Numbered from the stretch's first letter, positions 9,960 through 19,073 are shown. The stretch: 64,000 bases of DNA from Truepera sp. (GCA_032027045.1 JAVSMU010000001.1:2506620-2570619), one strand, 5' to 3'. Program-made: numbers and translations. The notes: generated by a model not told the origin, from the sequence alone.

Positions 9960-11180
9960 GTGCAGCCCAAAGACGCGGGTTCGCGAAAGCGGGTGTCGGC
10001 CAATCCCGCCCTCATCAGGCAGCTCAACGTCGCACGGGTGTTCCACGCGCTGCGACTGCACCCGGGGGCCTCGCAACGTGAGCTATCGGGTATCACCTCG
10101 CTCGATCGGGCGACGGTGTCGGCGGTCGTGGCGCAACTCGAGGGCGAAGGGTTGGTGGTCAGGGGGTCGCGCCGCACCGCGGGTCGCGTCGGCAGGCCGG
10201 AGGTGGCCCTGAGCGTGGCCGAGGACGCCGGCGTGTTGCTGGGCGCCCGGCTCGAGCCGGGCAGCATACGGCTGATCGCCACCAGCCTCGTTGGCCGCAA
10301 GCGCGCCACCCTGCAGTTGCCGTCCAGCACGGACCCGGAGCGCGCCGCCAACCTGTTGGTGGAAGGCGCCGCGCGGCTACTTGCCGAGGCCGGAGTCGAT
10401 GAAAGCGCGGTACGCGGCATCGGCGTGGGGGTCCCGGCCCTCATGCAACTGGACGGCACGTTGCGCCTCGCCCCCAACTTCGGGTGGCGGGAGGTGCAGG
10501 TCAAGGGGTTCCTCGACGGCCGCTTCGCGGCCCCCGTCCAGGTAGACAACGACACCAACGCGGCCGCGCTCGCGGAGAAGCTGTTCGGCTCGTGCCAGCG
10601 TGTATCCGACTTCGTTTTCGTTGCCGGCCACTCCGGCGTCGGCGGGGCGCTGTATCTGGGCGGGAGGCTCTACCGCGGCCTCCACGGCTTCGCCGGGGAG
10701 ATCGGGCACATCAAGGTGGTGCCGGGCGGGCGGCCTTGCGGCTGCGGCGCCAAGGGGTGCCTGGAGGCGTACTTGTCGGAACCGAACCTGTTGGCGCAGG
10801 CGGTAGAAGCCGGCGTTCGAGTCGACGACCTGGGTGCGTTGCGAGCGCGCGCCGACGCCGGCGAGCCGGCCGCGGCCGCCGTGCTGACGCGCGCCGGGGA
10901 GTACCTCGGCGACGTCTTGGCGGGCGTCGTGAACCTGCTGGACCCCGAGCGCATCGTGCTTGGCGGGAACCTGACGACGGTGGGTGAACCGCTGCTCGCA
11001 GCGGCCCGTGGTCGCCTGCAGGAGAACGCCCTCGAGGCTACGGCCTCCGGCTGCGAACTGACAGTGTCGCCGCTCGGCCTCGACGCCGTCACCATGGGTG
11101 GCGTCGCCCTGGCGCTGGAGGGCTTCCTATCGCTGCCCAGCTGGCTGGCGGCAACCGAGATACAAGACAGCTTCGGCTGA
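9960..11180 (+). CDS. ROK-family transcriptional regulator (XylR-like)
   Basis: 406 residues. An N-terminal winged helix-turn-helix lies around residues 15-75 (QRELSGITSLDRATVSAVVAQL). The ROK sugar-kinase-like domain follows, with DNDTNAAALAE and the zinc motif CGCGAKGCLEAY preceded by GEIGHIKV. Known ROK regulators such as XylR repress pentose operons until sugar binds. GTG start with AAGGAG at 6 nt. It is divergent from the xylose-type operon across a palindrome that overlaps both promoters, which makes it the probable repressor of that operon and of itself. A catalytically active ROK kinase is unlikely because of the N-terminal DNA-binding domain. Confidence 0.9.
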   Translation: MQPKDAGSRKRVSANPALIRQLNVARVFHALRLHPGASQRELSGITSLDRATVSAVVAQLEGEGLVVRGSRRTAGRVGRPEVALSVAEDAGVLLGARLEPGSIRLIATSLVGRKRATLQLPSSTDPERAANLLVEGAARLLAEAGVDESAVRGIGVGVPALMQLDGTLRLAPNFGWREVQVKGFLDGRFAAPVQVDNDTNAAALAEKLFGSCQRVSDFVFVAGHSGVGGALYLGGRLYRGLHGFAGEIGHIKVVPGGRPCGCGAKGCLEAYLSEPNLLAQAVEAGVRVDDLGALRARADAGEPAAAAVLTRAGEYLGDVLAGVVNLLDPERIVLGGNLTTVGEPLLAAARGRLQENALEATASGCELTVSPLGLDAVTMGGVALALEGFLSLPSWLAATEIQDSFG

Positions 11181-11199
11181 GGAGCGGGCGCGCTCCTCA
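11178..11199. terminator. Bidirectional hairpin between convergent genes
   Basis: Stem TGAGGAGCG/CGCTCCTCA (9 bp), loop GGCG, overlapping the last base pairs of the ROK gene stop. No U-tract. GCTCCTCAACC from the right arm recurs about 18 nt downstream. Confidence 0.5.
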
Positions 11200-11271
11200 A
11201 CCTGCGTGCTCCTCAACCCGGCTTCGGCGCCCGTCGCACCGCCGGCGCCACCGCAGCGGGCTCGACGCGCC

Positions 11272-12603
11272 TCAGACGTCCTCGAACCCGAGCTGCCGGC
11301 GGCGGTCGTCGTAGCTGAAGAGCTCCGCGTAACGGCCCCAGGTGACGGCAGTGTGCAACGTCTCGCCGGCACTCTCCGGGTCGAGGGTCTCGCTCAGCAT
11401 CTCCTCCACCCGTTCGATCGGGAGCAGGTGGTCAGGGCGTTCCCGGATGGCCTCGACGATGTGGCCGATGAGGCCGACGTGCTCGAGCAACATCTCGCCG
11501 AAGAGCTTCTTGCGGCCATCGCCATCGGCGACGGCGAAGCTGGCACCCTGGGCGGTGAGCCTGAGGTCGCCGCCGCTGAGCTGGGCCATGTGGAGGTGCT
11601 GCAGAGTCTCGGCGACCGGGAAGAGGTCGCCGACGTCCAGCCGGAGCTCGTCGGCCAGGTCCGGCAGGTCCGCGCTACCGCGGTATGGCTCGTCCGCCAA
11701 CGTCTCGACGAGCCCGACGAGGAGTCCGGGCGCCACGTAGTGCAGTGACGTCTCCGCCGCCAACGGTTGCGGTGGGCGGACGCGACGTTCACCCGCCACC
11801 GCGTCGGTCAGCTCGGTGTAGAGGTGGTCGACGAGGAGCCGGAACTCGGACGCCTCACGCTCGCGCGGGTGCGGCAGGGTGATGGCCACGTCGGCCGTCA
11901 CGCGGCCGGGCTTGGTCGAGAAGACGAGCACCCGGTCGCACATGAGCACCGCTTCCTCGATGCTGTGGGTCACGAGCACCATGGCCTTTATCGGGAGCCT
12001 GCCGCCCTGCCAGAGGTCGAGGAGGTCGCTCCTCAGCGTCTCGGCGGTGAGGACGTCGAGGGCCGAGAAAGGCTCGTCCATCAGCAGGATGTTGGGATGG
12101 ACCACCAGGGCACGCGCCAGGCCGACGCGCTGCTGCATGCCGCCGGAGAGTTCGCGCGGGTACGCCTGCTCGAAGCCGTCTAGGCCGATGAGGTCGATGG
12201 CGTCTACCGCCCTGGTGCGCTGCTCCGCGGCCGGCAGCCCAAGCGCTTCCAACCCCAACTGCACGTTCTCCAACACCGTCAGCCACGGGAAGAGCCCGAA
12301 ACTCTGGAAGACCATCGCCACGCCCTCGGGGGGCCCCGCGATGGGCTTGCCTTGGTAGACGACCTTGCCTGCCGACGGTGGCAGCAGGCCCGCGATGATC
12401 CGCAGCAGCGTCGACTTGCCCGAACCCGAGCGGCCCAGCATGCCGACGATCTCGCCCTCTCGCAGCGTGAAGTCGATGCCGTCGAGCACCAGCAGGTCGC
12501 TCCCGTCAGGGCGCACGAAGCTGCGGTGTATCCCGACGAGTTCGAGCAATGGCGCCTCGGTAGCCACGCCCCAAGCTACCCCGCCGGCGCGCTCAGCCGA
12601 CAC
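11272..12603 (-). CDS. ABC transporter ATP-binding protein with C-terminal AAA-associated domain (NitT/TauT type)
   Basis: 443 residues. The ABC domain (about 20-260) has Walker A GRSGSGKST (57-65), signature LSGGMQQR and Walker B LLMDEPFSAL. The last about 150 residues form an AAA-associated C-terminal domain found on a subset of nitrate/sulfonate/bicarbonate-type ATPases (LADELRLDVGDLFPVAETLQ region), probably regulatory. GTG start; an internal GTG at 12567 is an alternative. It overlaps the end of the permease gene by 11 nt, so the pair is coupled. The substrate is unknown and no binding protein is encoded nearby. Confidence 0.88.
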   Translation of the reverse strand: MSAERAGGVAWGVATEAPLLELVGIHRSFVRPDGSDLLVLDGIDFTLREGEIVGMLGRSGSGKSTLLRIIAGLLPPSAGKVVYQGKPIAGPPEGVAMVFQSFGLFPWLTVLENVQLGLEALGLPAAEQRTRAVDAIDLIGLDGFEQAYPRELSGGMQQRVGLARALVVHPNILLMDEPFSALDVLTAETLRSDLLDLWQGGRLPIKAMVLVTHSIEEAVLMCDRVLVFSTKPGRVTADVAITLPHPREREASEFRLLVDHLYTELTDAVAGERRVRPPQPLAAETSLHYVAPGLLVGLVETLADEPYRGSADLPDLADELRLDVGDLFPVAETLQHLHMAQLSGGDLRLTAQGASFAVADGDGRKKLFGEMLLEHVGLIGHIVEAIRERPDHLLPIERVEEMLSETLDPESAGETLHTAVTWGRYAELFSYDDRRRQLGFEDV

Positions 12604-14389
12604 GGTAGCGCCGCGCCGCTCGCTCGTAGAGGGGGCGCCAGAACGCCCGGTTGAGTAAGACCACGTAGAGGCTCATGATCGCCACTCCGAGGATGATGCG
12701 CGGGTAGTCGCCGGCCTCGGTGGCGTTCACGATGTAGGCGCCGAGGCCGGTAGCCTCGAGCTTCTCGTCGCCCCAGACGATGACCTCGGCCACGATGCTG
12801 GCGTTCCAGGCGCCACCCGAGGCGGTGATGGCGCCGGTGATGAAGGAGGGGAAGACGGCGGGCAGGGCGATGCGCCGCCACCAGAGCCAGCCACGCACCC
12901 TCAGGTTCGCGCCCACGTCACGCAGGTCGTTGGGGATGGCCGAGGCACCCGCTATGACGTTGAAGAGGATGTACCACTGAGCCCCCAGGATCATCAGCGG
13001 ACTGAGCCAGATCTCGGTGTTCAGGCCGTACCGGACGATGACCCAGACGGCCAACGGGAACAGCAGGTTGGCGGGGAAGGCTGCCAGGAACTGCACGACC
13101 GGCTGCACCCGTTCGGTGAGGCGCGCGTCGAGGCCGATCATCACCCCGACCGGCACCCAGATCACGCTCGCCAAGGCGGTCAGCGAGAACACGCGGATGA
13201 GCGTGTAGAAGCCGAGCTTCAGCGTGTTTAGCCCCTCTCCCAGGGAGAGCGCGCTGCCGACGTATTGGTAGAGGTAATAGCCGACCACGCCGGTCAGGCC
13301 GACCAGTAGCGCGTACCAGACCACGTCAACCAGGACGCGCCTCGACCGCAGCCTCTTCCGGTCCGTCGGCCGGGGCGGCGGCGCCAGGCGCGGAGGCGCC
13401 CCGCGCCTCGGGCCGAAGCTGCGGCGCATGAGCGCGCCCAAGCGACCTGCGACGGCGTTCACAGCAGCTGAGCGGCCCAGCAGGTCCAGCATCCACGAGC
13501 GCGGCTTGGCAGCCGACGCCGACTGCCTGTCGAACCTGAAGCGGTCGGACCAGGCCACCAGGGGGCGGAACAGCAGCTGATCGTAGAGAACGATGACGAT
13601 CAGCATCGTCACGATGGCCCAGAGGACCGCGGTCAGGTCGCTGCGCTTCAACGCCATCTCGATGTATGAACCGATCCCCGGAAGCGCGACCTCGGTGTCA
13701 CCCACGAGGATGGCCTCCGACGCGACCACGAAGAACCAGCCACCCGACATAGACATCATGGTGTTCCACACGAGCGGCGGTACGGCGAACGGCACCTCGA
13801 GACGCCAGAAGCGCATCCAGCGGCTCATGCGGAAGGAGTCGGCAACCTCGATCAGCTCACGCGGCACCGTGCGCAGCGAGCCGTAGAGGCTGTAGGTCAT
13901 GTTCCAGACCTGCGAGGTGAAGATGGCGAAGATGGCCACCAGCTCCGCCCCCAGCACCTTGCCGGGGGCCAGCGCCAGGAACCAGATCACCGTGACCGAC
14001 ACGAACCCCAGGATGGGCACGGACTGCAGGATGTCGAGCAGCGGCATCAGGACCTGCTCGGCCCGCCTGCTCTTGGCGGCAAGGGTGGCGTAACCGAAGG
14101 TGAAGAGCAGCGAGAGGACGAGTGCCACCAGCATGCGCAAGGTGGTTCGCGCCGCGTAGCCGGGCAGGTGGCGCGGGTCCAGCGAGATGGGCGCTGCGGC
14201 CAGCTCCTTGAGGCTGCCGAAGACCCCCTGGCTGCCCGCGGCGAGCAGTGCGACGACGCCCAGCAACAAGACCGCCGCCAGCAGGTCCCAGACCGAGAAG
14301 GCGAAACGGCCGCGCTCGACCGAGACCGGGTTGACGGTCAGGGGCTCCCCGTCTTCGAGGGGGTGGGGCCTACTTCGCGATTTGGGCAC
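12593..14389 (-). CDS. ABC transporter permease, two BPD_transp domains fused in one chain
   Basis: 598-residue inner-membrane protein. It contains two NitT/TauT-type permease halves in tandem, each with an EAA-like loop: DSFRMSRWMRFWRLEVPFAV around residue 200, and ANLRVRGWLWWRRIALPAVF around residue 520. A charged cytoplasmic linker (about 300-350, rich in Arg/Pro) joins them. One chain can thus supply both membrane halves of the importer. GTG start at 14389 with GGGAGGGG 6 nt upstream; the nearby ATG at 14393 is out of frame. Partner of the ATPase at 11272-12603. Confidence 0.88.
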   Translation of the reverse strand: MPKSRSRPHPLEDGEPLTVNPVSVERGRFAFSVWDLLAAVLLLGVVALLAAGSQGVFGSLKELAAAPISLDPRHLPGYAARTTLRMLVALVLSLLFTFGYATLAAKSRRAEQVLMPLLDILQSVPILGFVSVTVIWFLALAPGKVLGAELVAIFAIFTSQVWNMTYSLYGSLRTVPRELIEVADSFRMSRWMRFWRLEVPFAVPPLVWNTMMSMSGGWFFVVASEAILVGDTEVALPGIGSYIEMALKRSDLTAVLWAIVTMLIVIVLYDQLLFRPLVAWSDRFRFDRQSASAAKPRSWMLDLLGRSAAVNAVAGRLGALMRRSFGPRRGAPPRLAPPPRPTDRKRLRSRRVLVDVVWYALLVGLTGVVGYYLYQYVGSALSLGEGLNTLKLGFYTLIRVFSLTALASVIWVPVGVMIGLDARLTERVQPVVQFLAAFPANLLFPLAVWVIVRYGLNTEIWLSPLMILGAQWYILFNVIAGASAIPNDLRDVGANLRVRGWLWWRRIALPAVFPSFITGAITASGGAWNASIVAEVIVWGDEKLEATGLGAYIVNATEAGDYPRIILGVAIMSLYVVLLNRAFWRPLYERAARRYRVG

Positions 14390-14545
14390 GCATCACCCCT
14401 CCCGTCCAATCGCCTCGTCAGCAGGCAGTGCTACGTTATCCCCTCGAGACCGGGCCGACTATGATGGCCGGTAGTGAGGCGAAGCCTGCTCCGGCGTTGG
14501 CCGCATACGCCCGCGTGTTCTCGCCTTCGGAAGGAAGTACCTCCC

Positions 14546-14983
14546 ATGCGAAGAAACCCACGCTCTCTCGCGCTCGTGGTGACCCTACTCGTCATTACCC
14601 TCTCCGCCTGTCTTCCCGTCACCGTTCCGGGCCTGCGGAACGTGGACGGTCAGACCTGGTCCGCGCGCTTCGAGGTCGAGGTGCGACCCGCCAACGTGGC
14701 GGCCATCCGCTTGCCAGTAGACCTCACGCTTACCTTCAGCCAGCGTCTGCACGACGTTACGGCCCAGGCCAGGCTCCAGTACGACACGGGGATCATCCGC
14801 CTGCAGACCGGCAGCCTGGTCGACCTCCAGGGCCGCCTCGGGTTCGACGACCACTTGGACCTCCAGAGCAGTTCGAACGCCCTGACGTTCGAGGGGTACT
14901 TCGTGGGCAACAAGCTCGTGGGGACGGTCTCGATCGGCGGCCTCGTGCCCGTCACCAACGTCACGTTCACGAAGGCCCGGTGA
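14546..14983 (+). CDS. Small predicted lipoprotein of unknown function
   Basis: 145 residues. Basic N-terminus, hydrophobic stretch and lipobox (LVITLSAC, Cys about 24), so probably a diacylglyceryl-anchored outer-surface or periplasmic protein. The rest looks all-beta, with alternating hydrophobic strands and no recognised motif. I start at the ATG at 14546 (GGAAGGAAG upstream) because the signal peptide begins there; the longer frame from 14474 is unsupported. Followed by a hairpin at 14987-15004, so it is a single-gene unit. Divergent from the double permease, but it does not resemble a solute-binding protein in size. Confidence 0.7.
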   Translation: MRRNPRSLALVVTLLVITLSACLPVTVPGLRNVDGQTWSARFEVEVRPANVAAIRLPVDLTLTFSQRLHDVTAQARLQYDTGIIRLQTGSLVDLQGRLGFDDHLDLQSSSNALTFEGYFVGNKLVGTVSIGGLVPVTNVTFTKAR

Positions 14984-14986
14984 GGA

Positions 14987-15004
14987 AGACGGCCTTGGCC
15001 GTCT
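14987..15004 (+). terminator. Hairpin terminator after the lipoprotein gene
   Basis: AGACGGCC-TT-GGCCGTCT inverted repeat starting 4 nt after the stop codon; the real stem is probably 6 bp with a 6-nt loop. Only a weak A/T stretch follows. Confidence 0.55.
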
Positions 15005-15112
15005 AGAATCCTGGCTGCCTAGAAGCCTCACTTCCGGTACGTCTGCCCTAACGACATGTCATCCGTGCGCTAAACTCGGCACGAAAAGACTCGTACGCAA
15101 GGGAGGCACTAC

Positions 15113-16108
15113 ATGAAGCGCTCGTGGCTGACCATAGCTATCGTGGCAGGGTTGGCGTTCGGCGTTGCGTCGGCGCAACGGACCCAAGTCGTCATCGGTA
15201 CCGGCGGAACCGGCGGCGTCTACTTCTTCTACGGCACGCAGGTCGCGCAGATACTCAGCACCAACACCGACATCAGCGCCACCGCCATCCAAACGGCGGC
15301 CTCCATCGACAACAACCTCCTGTTGCGGGACAAGACGAACCCGGACCGCAACATCTACTACTGCGAACTCACCCTGCCCGACTCTGCCCTGGTGGCGTAC
15401 AACGGCACCCACGAGAAGTTCAAGGACAACCCCGCTCCCTCGCGCATCCTCTGGATGACCTACCCGAACTACCTGCAGATCGTCACGACGGCAGGCTCGG
15501 GCATCAAGAGCATCACCGACCTGGCCGGCAAACGCGTGTCGACGGGTGCGCCCAGCTCCGGCACCGAGTACACCTCGCTGCTGGTGCTCGACGCCGCCGG
15601 GGTCAAGACGGACGGCTTCGCCAAGTGGGCGCGCCTGGGCGCCGCGGAATCGGCCGACGGCCTGGCGAACGGCACGCTCGATGCCTACTTCTGGTCTGGC
15701 GGTATTCCCACCGGCTCCATCAGCGAGCTGGCGTCCACCCTCGCGCGCAACGGCAAGCAGATAGCGCTGGTACAGTTGGCGCCCGATAGTGACGCGGTGA
15801 AGACCTTCCAGGAACGGTTCCCCGGCCTGGGCGACGTTCGCACCATCCCCGCCGACGTGTACGGAAGCCCCGCGGACATCACGACGCTGGCGTTCTGGAA
15901 CCTGATGGCGTGCCCGGCCTCCATGCCGGACGACGTGGCCTACACGATCACGAAGACCGTGTTCGAGCACTTGAGTGATCTGCAGGCGGCCGTGAAGCCG
16001 GCCGTCGACACCTCGGTCGAGAACACGGCCAAGTTCATCGGCGAGACCACCATCCCGTTCCACCCGGGAGCAATAAAGTACTTCAAGGAAGTGGGAGCCA
16101 CGCAGTAA
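15113..16108 (+). CDS. TAXI-family TRAP transporter solute-binding protein
   Basis: 331 residues. Signal peptide about 1-21 (ends GVASAQ), then the TAXI signature VVIGTGGTGGVYFFYG near 26-41 and further family features (LAGKRVSTGAPSSGTEYTS, WSGGIPTGSI, HPGAIKYFKE at the C-terminus). It binds an unidentified, probably organic-acid-like substrate in the periplasm and passes it to the fused permease encoded two genes downstream. GGGAGG upstream of the ATG fits a leadered message. First gene of a three-gene operon. Confidence 0.93.
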   Translation: MKRSWLTIAIVAGLAFGVASAQRTQVVIGTGGTGGVYFFYGTQVAQILSTNTDISATAIQTAASIDNNLLLRDKTNPDRNIYYCELTLPDSALVAYNGTHEKFKDNPAPSRILWMTYPNYLQIVTTAGSGIKSITDLAGKRVSTGAPSSGTEYTSLLVLDAAGVKTDGFAKWARLGAAESADGLANGTLDAYFWSGGIPTGSISELASTLARNGKQIALVQLAPDSDAVKTFQERFPGLGDVRTIPADVYGSPADITTLAFWNLMACPASMPDDVAYTITKTVFEHLSDLQAAVKPAVDTSVENTAKFIGETTIPFHPGAIKYFKEVGATQ

Positions 16109-16111
16109 CCC

Positions 16112-16600
16112 ATGTCGTCGGCCCAGTCCGGTCGATTACCTGATGAACCAACATCGGCCGGACCCGTCAAGGCAGACCCTGCTTTCCGGTCGGGTAAGAA
16201 ATCACGCCGCGTCCTGGGGTTCACGCTCCTGGCCGCGGCGTTCTTGGCGGTGGCACTGTCGCGGCCGGTGCACGTCGAAGGCGACGGGATCGATGAGCGC
16301 CTGTGGCTCTGGGCCTGGCAGCACGGCAACGTGACGTTCACGAACTCGGTGACGGGCGCACCGGTCGTCATCGAGTTCGGACTCTTGACGGGCATGGACC
16401 GGCAGCGGATGCTGACCGACGAGAAGACCGAGAACTACTACACCAGCGGCACCTACGACCTCAACCAGCGTTTGCTGGGCAACCGCACGCGGCAACTCAG
16501 GTACTGCTCCATCGTCGGCATCGATGTCGCCATCGCCTCCCACCGCTACGCGCTAGCGGACAGTTGCCTGGAGATAACGCTGTTGTGGCCACCCTTCTGA
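16112..16600 (+). CDS. Small membrane-anchored protein in DUF1850-like position of a TAXI TRAP operon
   Basis: 162 residues. One hydrophobic segment (about 34-50) after a hydrophilic N-terminus, then an extracytoplasmic domain containing GNVTFTNSVTGAPVVIEF, which resembles the F-x-HSV-x-x-x-PV start of DUF1850 domains. DUF1850 proteins commonly sit between the TAXI binding protein and permease, as here. Match by memory and position only; the rest of the sequence is divergent. It starts 3 nt after the binding-protein stop and overlaps the permease start by 16 nt. Confidence 0.6.
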   Translation: MSSAQSGRLPDEPTSAGPVKADPAFRSGKKSRRVLGFTLLAAAFLAVALSRPVHVEGDGIDERLWLWAWQHGNVTFTNSVTGAPVVIEFGLLTGMDRQRMLTDEKTENYYTSGTYDLNQRLLGNRTRQLRYCSIVGIDVAIASHRYALADSCLEITLLWPPF

Positions 16601-18666
16601 AGCGCGTCACTTTCGCTCTCCTCCTGCTGGCCACCCTCTATCACCTGTACCTGGTCATCAACCCCTTCACGCCATGGTCGGGCGCGCACATCGCCATCTT
16701 CGACCTGACGCAGGTACAGCGCGCGACTCACGTGTTCCTCCTCGCCCTGTGCGGCTTCTTGTTGCTGGCAGCGCGCAAGCCGGTCGAGAAGGCGAGCGCG
16801 GGCGGCTGGGTGTTCCTCGTGCTCAGCGCGGTCCCCCTCTGGGCCTTCTGGGGGCTCGACCTGCCGCTCATGGCCAAACTCGCCGGAACGGTGTTCTGGG
16901 TCGCCGCCGTGCTGCCAGCGGTGTTGCCGCGCGCGGCGCCGGTCCCCGACCTGCTGGCGTCACTTCTCAGCGTTGCTCCGTACCTCTACCTGCTGCTGCA
17001 GTTCAACGAACTGGTGAACCGCGCCATGGTGGCGGAGCCCTGGGACCTCGTCATGTCCTTCGGGCTGATCTTCCTGCTGCTGGGCCTCGCATATCGCTGG
17101 TTGGGGCCGGTGCTGCCCGGGCTGGTCATCGTCTTCTTGCTCTACAACCTCTACGGCTACCAGATCCCCGGCATCCTGCAGAGCCCGGGGTTCCCACTCG
17201 ACATGCTGCTCGGCAAGCTCTACGCGGAGACCGAGGCCGGCCTGTTCGGGATCATCACCGGCGTTTCGCTCAAGTACCTCGTGTACTTCACGGTCCTGGG
17301 TGCCGTGCTGGCGGCGATGGGCTACGGCGAGGTCATCGCCAACATCGCCTTCCGCCTGGTGGGCAAGAGTCCCGCGGCGCCGGGCCGGGCTACCTCCGTC
17401 ATGGCCGTGATGATGGGTTGGTTCTCCGGCTCCGGCGCGGCAGACACGCTCTTCGTCGCGACGCTCAACGAGCCGCTGTTCCGGCGCGCGGGTTACCGCC
17501 AACTGGTAGCGGCCGGCCTCGCGGCGACCGTGGGCACCATCGCTTACATCACGCCGCCGGTCCTCGGCTCCATCGCGTTCGTGATGGTCGAGCTGCTCGG
17601 CATTCCCTACACGCAGATCATCGTCATGGCCATCGGCCCGATGATCCTGATGCTCGTCGCGGTCTGGGCCTTCAACGAGTTCTACGTCCGCCGGGAGAAG
17701 CTCGAGGCAGTGGAGCCGGCGGCCGGCGTCGACCGCCGTTACCTCCTGCGTTTCTCTTACGTGTTCGCCCCCGTGCTGCTCATCCTCGTGCTCATCTTCC
17801 GTGGTTACACCGTGAGCCTCGCCGTCAGCCTCGCCATCTTCACGTTCATCCTGCTGGCGTACGTCGATCCCAAGATCCGCCCCCCGGTCGTGAAGCTCCT
17901 CAAGGGGTTGGCCGACGGCTTCGAGCACCTCATCCCCATCGGCGTCGCCGTGGTGGCCGCCAACATGATCATGACCATGATGGTCATGACGGGCCTGGCT
18001 TCGAAGGTTTCCGAGCTGTTGCTGGCGGTTTCGGGGCAGTCGCTGATCATAGGGACCATCCTGGGTGCGCTGTTCAGCCTCATCCTGGGGATGGGCGTGC
18101 CGCCGATCGCAACCTACGTGCTGACCTCGGCGCTGGTCGCGCCCGCCATCCAGAAGCTGGCGATGGCCAACGGCGTGCCCCCGCACGCGGCGCTGCTGTC
18201 AACCCAGATGTTCCTGTTCTATTACGCGGTCCTGGCCGACGTCACGCCGCCCGTGGCGCTGTCGGCGTTCGCCTCGGCGTCCGTCTTCAAGACCGATCCC
18301 ATCCGCACGGGCCTGTACTCCGCCATGGTGGCCCTACCCAAGTACCTGATCGGCTTCACGTTCCTGCTGTCGTTCTCCGGCACCGCGCTGTTGATAATCC
18401 CCGTCATCGAAGGCACCACGCTCGTCAATGCGCTGCTGCTCATCGTGCCGCGCTTCGTGTTCGCCCTGGCCGGCACCGTATTGGTGGCGGCCGCGGGAGC
18501 CGGATTCGTGTACGTGCGCCTGCCGCGCCTCGACCGCTTCCTGTTCGCCGTCGTCGGGCTGGTGCTGCTCTACCCGGCCACTATCGTGAACATAGTGGCC
18601 CTCGTCTTCGGCGTCATCCTGCTCGCGCGGGAGCGGTTCAGGCGCGAGGTCGTGATCGCCACCTAG
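16585..18666 (+). CDS. TRAP transporter fused permease (DctQ-DctM), TAXI class
   Basis: 693 residues with about 18 hydrophobic segments. The N-terminal part corresponds to the small DctQ subunit. The rest is the large DctM-type subunit with conserved GWFSGSGAADTLFVATLNEP, TVGTIAYITPPVLGSIAFVM and a late ADVTPPVALSAFASASV. Ion-driven uptake with the TAXI binding protein. I use the GTG at 16585 (MATLLKRVTFALLLL), since it begins just before the first membrane segment and has GGAGA about 11 nt upstream; the frame extending back to 16303 only reads through the previous gene. Confidence 0.93.
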   Translation: MATLLKRVTFALLLLATLYHLYLVINPFTPWSGAHIAIFDLTQVQRATHVFLLALCGFLLLAARKPVEKASAGGWVFLVLSAVPLWAFWGLDLPLMAKLAGTVFWVAAVLPAVLPRAAPVPDLLASLLSVAPYLYLLLQFNELVNRAMVAEPWDLVMSFGLIFLLLGLAYRWLGPVLPGLVIVFLLYNLYGYQIPGILQSPGFPLDMLLGKLYAETEAGLFGIITGVSLKYLVYFTVLGAVLAAMGYGEVIANIAFRLVGKSPAAPGRATSVMAVMMGWFSGSGAADTLFVATLNEPLFRRAGYRQLVAAGLAATVGTIAYITPPVLGSIAFVMVELLGIPYTQIIVMAIGPMILMLVAVWAFNEFYVRREKLEAVEPAAGVDRRYLLRFSYVFAPVLLILVLIFRGYTVSLAVSLAIFTFILLAYVDPKIRPPVVKLLKGLADGFEHLIPIGVAVVAANMIMTMMVMTGLASKVSELLLAVSGQSLIIGTILGALFSLILGMGVPPIATYVLTSALVAPAIQKLAMANGVPPHAALLSTQMFLFYYAVLADVTPPVALSAFASASVFKTDPIRTGLYSAMVALPKYLIGFTFLLSFSGTALLIIPVIEGTTLVNALLLIVPRFVFALAGTVLVAAAGAGFVYVRLPRLDRFLFAVVGLVLLYPATIVNIVALVFGVILLARERFRREVVIAT

Positions 18667-18684
18667 TGTTGGCGGACCCTGCCG

Positions 18685-19005
18685 TCAGCTGACGAGTTTC
18701 AGCCCGACGACGCACCCGATCACTCCGAGCAGTAGCACGACCCTCATGGTGGAGACGGGCTCGGTGCCGGTGATCATCCCGTACATCACGGCCAGCGTGG
18801 CGCCGACGGCGACCCAGACGGCGTAGGAGGTGCCCGTCGGGAGGGTCTTCATGGCGTACGCCAAGCCGCTCATGCTGATGATCAGGGCGACGGCGAACAC
18901 CAGCGACGGCGCGAGCTTGCTGAACCCGCCCGACTTGCCCAGCGCGACCGCCCACACCGCCTCGAACACGCCTGAAGCAACGAGAACGAACCACGCCACC
19001 TGCAT
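18685..19005 (-). CDS. sugE: SMR-family exporter, SugE/Gdx type (guanidinium exporter class)
   Basis: 106 residues, four transmembrane helices. The membrane-embedded Glu of the family is in GVFEAVWAVAL (Glu about 15). TLPTGTSYAVWVAVGATLAV and the ending GCVVGLKLVS fit SugE/Gdx rather than EmrE. Characterised Gdx proteins exchange protons for guanidinium; some SugE proteins export quaternary ammonium compounds. It starts ATG with GGAGG close upstream. The 68-nt gap before the preceding gene is too short for a guanidine riboswitch. Convergent with the TRAP permease (18-nt gap). Confidence 0.88.
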   Translation of the reverse strand: MQVAWFVLVASGVFEAVWAVALGKSGGFSKLAPSLVFAVALIISMSGLAYAMKTLPTGTSYAVWVAVGATLAVMYGMITGTEPVSTMRVVLLLGVIGCVVGLKLVS

Positions 19006-19032
19006 CCTCCTCTAGTTACGGCTTGTCATCTT

Positions 19033-19064
19033 GGGGGCTGGGGATTGGGGACTGGGGACTGGGG
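19033..19064. repeat. Heptanucleotide G-rich tandem repeat (TGGGGAC/T)
   Basis: Five runs of at least four G separated by 2-3 nt on the plus strand (units TGGGGAT, TGGGGAC). Such a pattern can form a G-quadruplex. It lies between sugE and the AhpD-like gene, which are both read from the minus strand, so the transcript would carry the C-rich strand. Similar heptameric repeats are known from cyanobacteria. Confidence 0.85.
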
Positions 19065-19073
19065 ACCCCGTGC

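Noticed and set aside
14546-14983. Lipoprotein as binding protein of the double-permease ABC system
   Set aside because: 145 residues is less than half the usual size and no periplasmic-binding-protein motif is present; divergent orientation gives no support.
16674-18692. 672-codon plus-strand frame
   Set aside because: Arg/Pro/His-rich out-of-frame reading of the TRAP permease; no motifs.
18667-19073. Guanidine riboswitch upstream of sugE
   Set aside because: Only 68 nt separate sugE from the preceding gene and they hold a G-rich repeat; no room for the riboswitch fold.
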